Source: an uncultured Ruminococcus sp.
GTDB lineage: Bacteria; Bacillota; Clostridia; Oscillospirales; Acutalibacteraceae
Direction of reading: 5' to 3'
DNA length: 64,000 nucleotides
Assembly: GCA_902785355.1 (NCBI GenBank)
Contig: CACZYF010000008.1
Coordinates: 22,080-86,079 of the forward strand
Position 1 is the first letter of the stretch. Each line of letters starts with the position of its first letter. Shown here in pieces: positions 52,231 to 60,428 of this stretch. The notes beneath the pieces are model-generated. The model was not told where the DNA came from. It saw only the letters and a program-made list of their open reading frames with translations, and did no database searches. The position numbers were made by a program, and so were the translations under genes.

Positions 52231-52908
52231 GATAATTGTTTCAGGAGGATACTTTTCCTTTGCGTTTGCCAGCGTAGCACAGCAGATCAAGGAGGGCTTT
52301 GCACGGTTAAGCGTTTTACAACAGAAAGACAGTGTGTTCCCGGAGGTGATGATATCGTCGATCATCAAGATGCGTTTCCCTTTGATTTCTTCGGCATTTT
52401 TAACTTTAAAGGCGCCGGATAGATTTGTTTTTCTCTCAGTATATTTCAGATTGTGTTGCTTCTTAGTCCTTTTGATTTTTTCCAAGGTGTCAAGATAAGG
52501 GATGCCGAGCACATTGCCGAGTCGTTTGGCAAGCATAACCGACTGATTATACCCTCGCTGATGTTCATCCTCAGGATGCATCGGCACGGCGGTGATGATA
52601 TCAAATGAATAAGAGCAGTATATCATTCGGATGTCTATCGCAAGGATTTCCGCTAATTGCGCGATATACTGGGTAAAGCTTTTATACTTGATTCGAAGAA
52701 TGATACGTCTGATCTTTCCGCCGTAAACGAAAGATGAGATACAGCGAAAACCGCCTGTACCGCTTTTAATCACCTGATGCTTGGCTATAAGCTCATTGAT
52801 ACATTCTTTGCAGGCGATCTCTTCGGCCTCAACCGGAATTCCGCAGTACGGACAACGTTCCGGAAAGAACATTACGCCTAATTTGTATAACCAACGAATT
52901 CTTTTCAT
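52228..52908 (-). CDS. comF: ComF-family phosphoribosyltransferase-like protein
   Basis: Predicted 226 aa. A four-cysteine zinc site (CPYCGIPVEAEEIACKEC, about 19-36) and a PRTase domain with ILMIDDIITSGNTL near 180-193. DIITAVPMHPEDEHQRGYNQS is family-typical. In other bacteria ComF supports DNA uptake. It overlaps mogA by 4 bp, an unexpected coupling. Confidence 0.9.
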   Translation of the reverse strand: MKRIRWLYKLGVMFFPERCPYCGIPVEAEEIACKECINELIAKHQVIKSGTGGFRCISSFVYGGKIRRIILRIKYKSFTQYIAQLAEILAIDIRMIYCSYSFDIITAVPMHPEDEHQRGYNQSVMLAKRLGNVLGIPYLDTLEKIKRTKKQHNLKYTERKTNLSGAFKVKNAEEIKGKRILMIDDIITSGNTLSFCCKTLNRAKPSLICCATLANAKEKYPPETII

Positions 52909-53381
52909 GATTCTTTCTTTCCGTTCAACATATCAAGACCGTGCGTAAGATGGGGGAGGACAAAACTGAGGTTTTCGGCAGCGCCTTTCGGCGAACCGGG
53001 CAGATTGATAATCAGGCTGCCTTTGCAGATACCGGCAACGCCTCGGGACAACATACCGCGCGGTGTGATCTCCATCGATTTCATACGCATGTATTCGGAT
53101 ATGCCCGGCGTTTCCTTCTCAATAACACTGAGAGTGGCTTCCGGAGTTACATCTCTCGAAGCAAAGCCCGTTCCTCCGGTTGTAATGATAAGATGAATGC
53201 CTTTTTCCGCCGCGTCTCGCAGCGTGTTTATGATAAAGTCCTTATTATCCGAGATGATTTGTGTATCAATAACCGAGTATCCGTTTTCTGAAAGGAGCCG
53301 GCTGACTGTAGGTCCGCTTTTATCCTGATATATTCCGCTTGATGCGCGGTCGCTGATTGTAATAACGCTCGCTGTGTACAT
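52905..53381 (-). CDS. mogA: Molybdopterin adenylyltransferase, MogA/MoaB family
   Basis: Predicted 158 aa. SVITISDRASSGIYQDKSGP at the start, LIITTGGTGFASRDVTPEAT and IINLPGSPKGAAENL are the MogA/MoaB signatures. The enzyme adenylates molybdopterin before metal insertion. Between the molybdopterin-binding protein gene and comF on the minus strand. Confidence 0.92.
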   Translation of the reverse strand: MYTASVITISDRASSGIYQDKSGPTVSRLLSENGYSVIDTQIISDNKDFIINTLRDAAEKGIHLIITTGGTGFASRDVTPEATLSVIEKETPGISEYMRMKSMEITPRGMLSRGVAGICKGSLIINLPGSPKGAAENLSFVLPHLTHGLDMLNGKKES

Positions 53382-53392
53382 AATTCCCTCCG

Positions 53393-54409
53393 TTATTTAC
53401 CGAACGCACAGTGCGGATAAGTGCAATTCCCGCATCCCAAACAGAGACCGCCTTCACCATAGGAGATAAAGTCCTTCTTCTCCATTTTCAATCCCGCGGC
53501 GATTCGTGGCAGCGTTAGATCAAAGATCGTAGCTTTAGCATACATCACACAACCCGGCAACCCCATGATCGGAGTACCGTCGTCATAGTAACCCAGCAGA
53601 AACATCGCGCCGGGCAGTACGGGAGCACCGTAGGTTATGATTTTTGCACCGCTTCTCTTGATCGCACCGGGGGTATTGTCATCGGGATCGACGCTCATTC
53701 CGCCGGTACAAAGGATCATATCCGTTTTTCCTCGAATGGATCGAATAGCGTTTTCGATGTTTTCGATTCCGTCATCGGTAATGATATGCTTTGTGACGGC
53801 GATACCGTAGTCACTCAGCTTTTCGATCAAAACCGGAGTGAACTTATCCTCGATCCTTCCATGAAAAACCTCGCTGCCCGTTGTAATAACGGCGGCGGTT
53901 TTTAAGGTATAGGGAAGCACGTTCATGATAGGCTTATCGCCTGCGGCGTTCTTAGCCGCTTCAAGCTTGTCGCGCTCGATGACGAGCGGTATAACACGGG
54001 TTCCCGCGAGTTTATCGCCTTTGTGAACGGCTGTATAGCCTTTGCGGGTAGCTATCATTACATCATCGACAGAATTGATCGCATACAGCCGATCACTGTC
54101 CAGTGTGAATAGTCCGTCAATCCCGGCGGTGAGCTCGATCTTTCCTTCTTTGACCTCGCTTCGGTCGATATGATCTCCCTTGCAAAGACTGCATAGTATT
54201 TCTGCCGCGTCGTTTTCATGCACCATGTTCTCATCTGCTTCATAGATATAGAGATTTTCCTTTCCCATACTCAGTAGGATAGGAATATCTTCCTCGGTGA
54301 CGACATGTCCTTTACGAAACCTGGCGCCTTTATACTTTCCCGGTATGATCCGGGTCATATCGTGACACAACACGTGTCCGACAGCTTCTTCTGTCTTAAT
54401 CAATTTCAT
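53393..54409 (-). CDS. Molybdopterin-binding protein with Cys-rich tail
   Basis: Predicted 338 aa from ATG 54409 with AAAGGTG upstream; an in-frame GTG at 54418 is badly spaced. The centre to C-terminal half is a MoaB/Mog-like fold (TLKTAAVITTGSEVFHG, then MILCTGGMSVDPDDNTPGAI and LPGAMFLLGYYDDG, PIMGLPGCVMYA). The N-terminal 150 residues are a MoeA-like arm. The last residues, LCLGCGNCTYPHCAFGK, have four cysteines, suggesting a metal or Fe-S site not found in MoeA. It probably handles a late step of molybdenum cofactor synthesis or delivery. Confidence 0.8.
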   Translation of the reverse strand: MKLIKTEEAVGHVLCHDMTRIIPGKYKGARFRKGHVVTEEDIPILLSMGKENLYIYEADENMVHENDAAEILCSLCKGDHIDRSEVKEGKIELTAGIDGLFTLDSDRLYAINSVDDVMIATRKGYTAVHKGDKLAGTRVIPLVIERDKLEAAKNAAGDKPIMNVLPYTLKTAAVITTGSEVFHGRIEDKFTPVLIEKLSDYGIAVTKHIITDDGIENIENAIRSIRGKTDMILCTGGMSVDPDDNTPGAIKRSGAKIITYGAPVLPGAMFLLGYYDDGTPIMGLPGCVMYAKATIFDLTLPRIAAGLKMEKKDFISYGEGGLCLGCGNCTYPHCAFGK

Positions 54410-54848
54410 CTGTTTCACCTTTTATTTTAATACGGTCTCCCGGGCGAAGCTGTCCGCCTTGTAAAACTTTTGCAAAGATTCCTTCTGTCGGCATGACACA
54501 TTCACCTGTCAGTCGCCGTATCTCACAGTCGTTATGGCATTTCTTCCCGATTTGAGTCACTTCGAGTTCTGCTTCACCTATTTTAAGCTGTGTTCCTACG
54601 GGGAGCGATTTCAGATCGATCCCTTCCGTAAGGATGTTTTCCGCAAAATCGCCCGCGTTGAGTTCAACGCCCTTTACGCGCATTTTATCAACGCTTTCGT
54701 TTGCGAGCAGACTGACCTGACGATGATTGGTCCCGGCATGAGCGTCGCCGAGAATACCGTGGTTTTCCTTTAATACGGCACAGGGGACAGGGTGCTTGCG
54801 TGTACCTTTCCGTTCACTGATACAGATTGCTTTTATTACGCCTTTCAT
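54396..54848 (-). CDS. MOSC-domain protein
   Basis: Predicted 150 aa from ATG 54848, which overlaps the moaC stop. [24 protein letters not shown] and [14 protein letters not shown], then [20 protein letters not shown] with cysteines, and [12 protein letters not shown] are MOSC features. MOSC domains move sulfur or carry the cofactor of molybdoenzymes. Stand-alone MOSC proteins next to moaC are common in Clostridia. Confidence 0.88.
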   Translation of the reverse strand: MKGVIKAICISERKGTRKHPVPCAVLKENHGILGDAHAGTNHRQVSLLANESVDKMRVKGVELNAGDFAENILTEGIDLKSLPVGTQLKIGEAELEVTQIGKKCHNDCEIRRLTGECVMPTEGIFAKVLQGGQLRPGDRIKIKGETDEID

Positions 54849-55309
54849 TTCCGGAACACCCCGCTCTTTCCGCCTTCCTTGTATATCAGCATGATATCGC
54901 TTATTTCGATATCGCGCTGTACTGCTTTGCACATGTCGTAGATCGTCAGTGCAGCCGCGCTGACCGCAGTCAGCGCCTCCATCTCCACACCGGTAACGCC
55001 CTTGCACTTTACGGTTGCTTTGATCAGGATCTCGGTATCCATACAGTCAAATTCGATATCAATTCCGTTTAGCGCAAGCGGATGACACATCGGAATAATA
55101 TCGGAGGTTTTTTTTGCCGCCATTATTCCCGCAACCTGAGCGACTGCGAGGACGTCGCCTTTCTTGATCCCGCCGCTTTTGATCAGCTGCATGGTGTTGC
55201 TATTGACCTTTACGGATCCTTTGGCGACCGCCTGACGCTTGGTAGCCTTTTTTTCGCTGACATCGATCATCTTAGCGCGGCCTTGTTCATTGATATGAGA
55301 AAAGTCCAT
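54845..55309 (-). CDS. moaC: Cyclic pyranopterin monophosphate synthase
   Basis: Predicted 154 aa from ATG 55309 with [37 protein letters not shown] and [22 protein letters not shown] are the MoaC signatures with the catalytic lysine and histidine. It makes cPMP together with MoaA, which is the gene just before it. Confidence 0.96.
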   Translation of the reverse strand: MDFSHINEQGRAKMIDVSEKKATKRQAVAKGSVKVNSNTMQLIKSGGIKKGDVLAVAQVAGIMAAKKTSDIIPMCHPLALNGIDIEFDCMDTEILIKATVKCKGVTGVEMEALTAVSAAALTIYDMCKAVQRDIEISDIMLIYKEGGKSGVFRK

Positions 55310-55310
55310 C

Positions 55311-56255
55311 TTATCCTCCGATCTCATTCATGTTGCGCGACGTTGCGCTGCAATCCTCGTTCAGACGGTGTCGCAGCGGTTTTTTCAGAATACCCTGTCT
55401 GATTGTATTGATCAGATCTTCTCCGTGCAGCCCTCTCAGGCTGATTTCACTGTTTGAATGTAAACATGATTTCAGATTTCCGTCTGCGGTGATGCGTATC
55501 TTATTGCATGAAGCGCAGAAGCGATTCGATATCGGCGCGATCAGACCGATCGTTCCCCGGTGGTTCGGCAGACGATATACCTTTGCAACGCCGTCAACTT
55601 TGAGCACAGCAGCGCTGCGTAGATACTTCTCGATTAGATCAACCGTAATGAAACGGTTTTTGTCCCAGTTTTTGACGACTCCGAGCGGCATAAGCTCGAT
55701 AAAACGCACCTGCACCGGAATCTTTTCGGTCAAACGAATAAAATCAAACACTTCAGAATCATTGATACCGCCCAGCAGAACGGTGTTTATCTTTATATTG
55801 TCAAAACCTGCGTCTATTGCGGCATTGATACCGTCAATGACTTGATGCTGATCGCCTGTTCGGGTGATTATTCGAAAGTTTTTTGGATTCAGCGTATCCA
55901 GACTGATGTTCAGCCGGTCAACGCCCGCATTTTTCAGATCTATCGCCATATTCGGCAGAAGTGATCCGTTCGTTGTAATACCCAGCTCAATATCATCGGA
56001 GATACCTCGGATATTGCGGCAGAGTGTGATCAGCCCCTTTCTCACCAGCGGTTCTCCGCCGGTCAGTCGTATCTTGCGGATACCGAGTGAGTATGCGGCT
56101 TCTGCGATCTCTGTCAATTCTTCGATACTGAGGATATCACTGTGCCGCTTTTTCTCTACACCTTCTTCATCCATGCAATAGATACAACGATAGTTACATA
56201 AATCGGTCACGGACAGGCGTAAGTATTCGATTTTTCTTCCAAAACTGTCTTTCAT
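55311..56255 (-). CDS. moaA: GTP 3',8-cyclase
   Basis: Predicted 314 aa. Radical SAM cluster CNYRCIYC (about 20-27), the second Fe-S cluster cysteines in [20 protein letters not shown], and the C-terminal double glycine (MNEIGG) needed for activity. [17 protein letters not shown] is canonical. First step of molybdenum cofactor synthesis. The start overlaps the modC stop by 4 bp. Confidence 0.96.
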   Translation of the reverse strand: MKDSFGRKIEYLRLSVTDLCNYRCIYCMDEEGVEKKRHSDILSIEELTEIAEAAYSLGIRKIRLTGGEPLVRKGLITLCRNIRGISDDIELGITTNGSLLPNMAIDLKNAGVDRLNISLDTLNPKNFRIITRTGDQHQVIDGINAAIDAGFDNIKINTVLLGGINDSEVFDFIRLTEKIPVQVRFIELMPLGVVKNWDKNRFITVDLIEKYLRSAAVLKVDGVAKVYRLPNHRGTIGLIAPISNRFCASCNKIRITADGNLKSCLHSNSEISLRGLHGEDLINTIRQGILKKPLRHRLNEDCSATSRNMNEIGG

Positions 56256-56971
56256 ACATGAATCTCCGGCAGAATAATACCCGCTTCTTGATAATGTTGT
56301 TTTATCTCGGTATAAAATACGTCTGCTTTGAGCGGCTGTTTTGTTATACCGTTTTCAATGGGGGCGGCTTTATCGCACAGATAGAGTACCTCATCGATAT
56401 TATGGGTGACCAGAATACTTTCTCCCTTGAAATCCTTGATAATATTCTTGATATAAGGGAGAAGCTCAAGCTTCAGATATGAGTCAAGGGACGAGAACGG
56501 CTCGTCGAGCAGCAGAACATCGGGTGCGGAAGCAAAGATCCGCGCCAGAGCAACGCGCTGTTTTTCGCCTCCGGAGAGAGTAGCGGGTCTTTTGCTTTCT
56601 AGCCCGGTAAGATGAAACCTCTGTGTAATCTCTCGTACCTGTTGCGCTCTTTCCTTCCTGGGATATCGGGTTAATCCTGTTTCGATATTCTGTGAGACCG
56701 TCATATCGGGGAAGAGCGCGTAATCCTGAAACAGATAACCGACATGACGTTTCTGAGGCGGCAGATTGATGTGGTGTTCGCTGTCATAAAGTACTCGATC
56801 ATTCAGCTTGATATAGCCTTTGTCGGGCTTTTCGATTCCGGCAATACATTTCAGCGTCATGCTTTTTCCGGCGCCTGATGCGCCGAACAGTGCCAAAGGC
56901 TCGCCACTACAGCTGAACTTTGCTTTTAATGTAAATCGATCAAGTCGTTTTTCGATATCAACGGTCAGCAT
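56252..56971 (-). CDS. modC: Molybdate ABC transporter ATP-binding protein
   Basis: Predicted 239 aa from ATG 56971, overlapping the modB stop (ATGA). Walker A GASGAGKS, signature LSGGEKQRVALARI, Walker B VLLLDEPFSSLD. It lacks the C-terminal molybdate-sensing MOP domain of longer ModC proteins, as in many Firmicutes. Confidence 0.9.
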   Translation of the reverse strand: MLTVDIEKRLDRFTLKAKFSCSGEPLALFGASGAGKSMTLKCIAGIEKPDKGYIKLNDRVLYDSEHHINLPPQKRHVGYLFQDYALFPDMTVSQNIETGLTRYPRKERAQQVREITQRFHLTGLESKRPATLSGGEKQRVALARIFASAPDVLLLDEPFSSLDSYLKLELLPYIKNIIKDFKGESILVTHNIDEVLYLCDKAAPIENGITKQPLKADVFYTEIKQHYQEAGIILPEIHV

Positions 56972-57636
56972 CAGCCTTTCCTCCTTTGCGGTCGTTCCAA
57001 GAGGTTGACGCATAAAAGGACAACCGCCGAGATCGCGATATTGATCAATACCCATTTCAGCGCCAGTTCATCATTACCGGTGCGCCATAGCTGGTAAACG
57101 GCGGTGGATATCGTCGCGGTCTTGCCCGGGGTGTAGCCTGCGATCATCGAGGTCGCCCCGTATTCGCCGAGTGCTCTCGCAAATGACAGTACCGCTCCCG
57201 CGATGATTCCCTGCTTACAGTAGGGGATACGGATACGCCAGAAAATATAACTGTTTCGCAGACCCAGCGTCCGACCTGCATCGGCGAGATTTTCATCGAA
57301 TCGCTCGAACGCGCCGCGAGCAGTACGGTACATCAGCGGAAAAACTACGACGGATACGGCAAAAATCGCCGACCACCATCGCATGGTCAAGCGGATATCA
57401 AAGTTTTCCAGAAAGAACGAACCGATCGGACGCTTCGGTCCGAGTACGAGCAGCAGCAGATAGCCTACTACAGTAGGGGGAAGAACGAGAGGCAGCGTCA
57501 GCAGCACATCCAGGATTCCCTTCAATACACGCGGAAGCTTAGCGATATAATACGCGCAGGCGATCCCCGCGAAGAAAACGATCATCGCAGAGATCGCCGC
57601 GATTCTTAAAGAGTTGTAAAGCGGATACAGATCCAT
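56971..57636 (-). CDS. modB: Molybdate ABC transporter permease
   Basis: Predicted 221 aa, about five to six membrane segments. The EAA loop reads GRTLGLRNSYIFWRIRIPYC, and LPLVLPPTVVGYLLL with FARALGEYGATSMIAG is the ModB signature. AGAGGT precedes the ATG. Confidence 0.93.
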   Translation of the reverse strand: MDLYPLYNSLRIAAISAMIVFFAGIACAYYIAKLPRVLKGILDVLLTLPLVLPPTVVGYLLLLVLGPKRPIGSFFLENFDIRLTMRWWSAIFAVSVVVFPLMYRTARGAFERFDENLADAGRTLGLRNSYIFWRIRIPYCKQGIIAGAVLSFARALGEYGATSMIAGYTPGKTATISTAVYQLWRTGNDELALKWVLINIAISAVVLLCVNLLERPQRRKG

Positions 57637-57655
57637 ATGTACCTCTTACATTTGC

Positions 57656-58468
57656 TTATTTGATCGGAGTGAAACCTACCTTAGAGAACACTTCGCCTGC
57701 TGCTTCTGTTTGCAGATACGCTAAGAATTCCCTGATCTCATCGGCGTGAGCGCTGTTTTTCAGTACGGCGGCGGGGTAGATGACCTTTCCGCACATTTCC
57801 TCGGTAGCGGTATCGGATACCTTTAAGCCTGCGGAGTAAGCGTCGGTCTGATAGATAACGCCGCAGTCAACGGTACCTTCGCTGATCTGGGTGGTGACTT
57901 CCTTGACATTTGCTCCATAGGTCAGCACGCCTTTTTCAGCCAGTGAGTTTTCATCCAGCCCAAAGTAGGAGAAGATCTTCTGCGTATATTGACCGACGGG
58001 TACATCCTCGTTACCCATCGCCATCAGGATATCGCCCTTCTCCAGATGTGACTTCATATCCTCGTAGGATGTGATACCGCTTTTGCTGTTTTCGGCAACA
58101 CATAGAGCGACTTTATTTTCGAGCAGGTCGATGCGTGTAGCGCCGTCGATATATCCGCCGTCGTTCAGACCGTCCATCTGCTTTGCGGCGGCTGAGATAA
58201 AGAGGTCGCAGGGAGCGCCTTCTTCGATCTGTGTTTTGAGAGTACCTGAGGAATCAAAGTTAAAGGTAAGCTTGATGTTGCTGTGCTCCGTTTCATAAGT
58301 CTTTGCGATCTCTTCAAGGGTTTCGGTCATGGATGCAGCGGCAAATACCACCAGTTCGGTCTTTTGTGAAGTCTCGGTGGGCGGCTCGACCGGTTTAGGA
58401 TTACCGCAAGCAGTCAGTAATCCGATCATCATGGTGCATACAATAATAACAGCAGTCATTTTCTTCAT
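57656..58468 (-). CDS. modA: Molybdate-binding lipoprotein
   Basis: Predicted 270 aa from ATG 58468 (TAAAGGAGG upstream). Lipoprotein signal with LLTACG. LVVFAAASMTETLEEIAKTYE, FDSSGTLKTQIEEGAPCDLFISAA and DCGVIYQTDAYSAG are the oxyanion-binding ModA pattern. First gene of the mod-moa unit and the one nearest the shared promoter region. Confidence 0.93.
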   Translation of the reverse strand: MKKMTAVIIVCTMMIGLLTACGNPKPVEPPTETSQKTELVVFAAASMTETLEEIAKTYETEHSNIKLTFNFDSSGTLKTQIEEGAPCDLFISAAAKQMDGLNDGGYIDGATRIDLLENKVALCVAENSKSGITSYEDMKSHLEKGDILMAMGNEDVPVGQYTQKIFSYFGLDENSLAEKGVLTYGANVKEVTTQISEGTVDCGVIYQTDAYSAGLKVSDTATEEMCGKVIYPAAVLKNSAHADEIREFLAYLQTEAAGEVFSKVGFTPIK

Positions 58469-58493
58469 AGATAAAACCTCCTTTAATAAGAAT

Positions 58494-58522
58494 ATTTTAT
58501 CATGGAGCTGTACTTGACACAA
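58494..58522 (-). promoter_or_regulatory. Promoter of modA and the molybdenum unit
   Basis: Minus strand: TTGTGT (58522-58517), 17-bp spacer, TAAAAT (58499-58494) with an extended TGA. Its -35 overlaps the -35 of the divergent promoter at 58514-58519. Confidence 0.7.
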
Positions 58523-58542
58523 GAACATTTGTGCTGTATTAT
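58514..58542 (+). promoter_or_regulatory. Promoter of the IclR-family gene
   Basis: TTGACA (58514-58519), 17-bp spacer, TATTAT (58537-58542), about 34 bp before the start codon. Confidence 0.82.
58517..58534. promoter_or_regulatory. Palindromic operator candidate
   Basis: ACACAA (58517-58522) and TTGTGC (58529-58534) form an imperfect palindrome with a 6-bp centre, covering the -35 of one promoter and the spacer of the other. A regulator bound here would affect both directions. The adjacent IclR protein is the natural candidate. Confidence 0.5.
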
Positions 58543-58575
58543 TGAATCATCATTCTGTAATACGGAATAGGTGAT

Positions 58576-59352
58576 ATGATGGATGAAAATAAAGGTAAAG
58601 TCAAGTCGCTTTTCAAAGCAATAGACATATTAGATGTATTATCTCAGTCGACAGGAGGACTGAGCCTGAGTGAGTTGTCAGAACGATGCGGTTATCCCAA
58701 AAGCACTGTTCACGCGCTGGCTTCGACTATGCGCGACAGAGGATTGCTTCGTCAGCTTCCCGACGGAGCATATGCGCTCGGCATCCGATTGTTCGAGTAC
58801 GGTTCTGCGGTCTCGCGCGGATTTGATATCAGCAAACTGGTTCGTCCGTACCTTGAGAGCTTGAGCGCTCTTACCGGCGCCAATTCGGTTATCACGATGC
58901 TTGACGGACATCATCCGGTATCGATCGACTATGCAGTCAGCGCTTCCGGCGTACAGATCCTTCCCGAGATCGGCGTGAAGCTTCCGCTGCACTGTACTTC
59001 TCAGGGCAAGCTGATGCTCGCTTATCTTCCCGGCAATAGAGTGAAATCGGTTTTAAAGCGCGCGTCATTGCGCCGATACACACCTCATACGATCACAGAT
59101 ACAGACAGATTGATTGAAATATTGACAGAGGTTTACAATCTTGGATACGCTGTTGAAGACGGCGAGTATAAAGTCGGTCTGCGTTCGGTTTCCGCTCCGG
59201 TATTTGACAGTGCGGGCGAGTTGAAGTATGCGCTGACAACTGTCGGCTTCTTTCGCAGAGTTATTTCGGATGAGTTTTCAGAGATTATACAAGCTACCGT
59301 GAATCAGGCAAAGATGTTGTCAGCCGCTTTGGGATATGATAAAGAACAGTGA
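58576..59352 (+). CDS. IclR-family transcriptional regulator
   Basis: Predicted 258 aa (ATG 58576; ATG 58579 is also possible). N-terminal winged helix (SLSELSERCGYPKSTVHALASTM, about 30-52) and the effector domain with LPLHCTSQGKLMLAYLP and YNLGYAVEDGEYKVGLRSVSAPVFD. IclR proteins sense small metabolites. Its divergent place beside modA suggests control of molybdate uptake, though IclR is not a known molybdate sensor. Confidence 0.9.
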   Translation: MMDENKGKVKSLFKAIDILDVLSQSTGGLSLSELSERCGYPKSTVHALASTMRDRGLLRQLPDGAYALGIRLFEYGSAVSRGFDISKLVRPYLESLSALTGANSVITMLDGHHPVSIDYAVSASGVQILPEIGVKLPLHCTSQGKLMLAYLPGNRVKSVLKRASLRRYTPHTITDTDRLIEILTEVYNLGYAVEDGEYKVGLRSVSAPVFDSAGELKYALTTVGFFRRVISDEFSEIIQATVNQAKMLSAALGYDKEQ

Positions 59353-59362
59353 TTAAATGTAT

Positions 59363-59392
59363 AAAAGCTGCCTCCTCACGGAAGCAGCTTTT
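59363..59392. terminator. Bidirectional terminator between IclR and DUF378 genes
   Basis: AAAAGCTGC.TCC/GGA.GCAGCTTTT stem with a 4-nt loop between convergent genes. Confidence 0.75.
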
Positions 59393-59396
59393 GCTT

Positions 59397-59624
59397 TTAT
59401 GTGGCGCTTGCACGGTAATCATGGTCGCCTGCCTCGGTTGTATCTCTGAATAAGAGAGAGATACACCACAGCGCTGCCAAAGCAACCAGGACATATACGA
59501 TGCGGCTGACGATACCCGACTGACCGCCGAACAGGAAGCCTACGATATCAAATTGAAACAATCCGATGCTGCCCCAGTTGATACCGCCGACGATCAGCAG
59601 CGATAGCGCAATTTTATCCAGCAT
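59397..59624 (-). CDS. DUF378 (YuzA-like) small membrane protein
   Basis: Predicted 75 aa; AAGGAGGTAAAGTGT before ATG. ALSLLIVGGINWGSIGLFQFDIVGFLFG and two membrane helices match the DUF378 family. IVGGINWG is the diagnostic motif. Function unknown. Confidence 0.82.
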   Translation of the reverse strand: MLDKIALSLLIVGGINWGSIGLFQFDIVGFLFGGQSGIVSRIVYVLVALAALWCISLLFRDTTEAGDHDYRASAT

Positions 59625-59684
59625 ACACTTTACCTCCTTACAGTCATACTGTACGGATAGTATTTGTCATTCACACAGAAATAT

Positions 59685-60077
59685 TCATATCCAACCCAAG
59701 AAGAAGAAAAGCAGTATCATAACGCCGAGGGCAAATAGTACGCAGGCGATGATCTTGGTAATAAACACCGCTTTTTTTAATTTGTATTTTTCGATCATTA
59801 TTTCGGCAGGGAAGGGGAAGAAGTTGTACAGCAGACCGAGTATCATCAGGCAGATCGAGCCTCCGACAGCGCCGATTGTACGGCTGAAGGAATAGACAAA
59901 GATGCTGATACCGATGCCGAGTACAAAGATTCCGTTCAAAGCCGAAAAGCCCGATTGCGTTTTAGCTCTATATTGAAAGAAACTATTCGCTTCTTTTTCA
60001 CATTGTTCGGAGCAGTACATTTTATCATACGATATCTCTTTACCGCAGTATCTGCATTTCTTCACGTCGGTATTCAT
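59685..60077 (-). CDS. Zinc-ribbon membrane protein, uncharacterised
   Basis: Predicted 130 aa. N-terminal CRYCGKEISYDKMYCSEQC (about 8-26) is a four-cysteine zinc ribbon; three hydrophobic segments follow (about 50-70, 75-92 and 105-128). No catalytic motif. Similar small cytosolic-ribbon membrane proteins are widespread in Clostridia without a known role. Confidence 0.7.
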   Translation of the reverse strand: MNTDVKKCRYCGKEISYDKMYCSEQCEKEANSFFQYRAKTQSGFSALNGIFVLGIGISIFVYSFSRTIGAVGGSICLMILGLLYNFFPFPAEIMIEKYKLKKAVFITKIIACVLFALGVMILLFFFLGWI

Positions 60078-60204
60078 ACCTTTCTATATAATATGGATTT
60101 ATTCTATCACTAAATGCTGAGGATTGCAACAATTATACTAATTTATTCATCACAAATTGGGTATAATGTTCAAATATTAATTGAATATTTGTAGAAAAAG
60201 TGAA

Positions 60205-60233
60205 TTGAAGATGATAGATAAATTTGATATACT
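60205..60233 (+). promoter_or_regulatory. Promoter of the amylase gene
   Basis: TTGAAG (60205-60210), 17-bp spacer, TATACT (60228-60233) with an extended TGA. It predicts a leader of about 190 nt. The stretch 60078-60204 upstream is AT-rich; a lone TATAAT at 60162-60167 has no good -35. Confidence 0.65.
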
Positions 60234-60363
60234 AGACTATGAGGAAAACTGACCATGTTATGTGGTTATCTCCCGGAGGATTGCTTACATAGTAATTCAG
60301 ATTTTAGCTTTCATTACCAACATTACATCTGTTATGAAAGGTGAGATTTCATTGATTTTCTAT

Positions 60364-60410
60364 CTGCCCATGGTAGAGGATCGGTGCTCCGAACATCATT
60401 CTATGGGCGG
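60364..60410 (+). promoter_or_regulatory. Structured leader hairpin before the amylase start
   Basis: CTGCCCAT (60364-60371) pairs with ATGGGCGG (60403-60410); an inner CGG-TGCT-CCG and AGAGGAT/ATCATTCT extend the fold. It abuts GGAAAGG, the only Shine-Dalgarno-like sequence before ATG 60429. It may affect translation. No known riboswitch class is recognised. Confidence 0.4.
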
Positions 60411-60428
60411 AAAGGCTATGGAATTAAC

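Noticed and set aside
60300..60420. A known riboswitch (c-di-GMP, molybdenum cofactor or similar) in the amylase leader.
   Set aside because: None of the conserved cores of these classes could be matched by eye; only a generic hairpin is supported.
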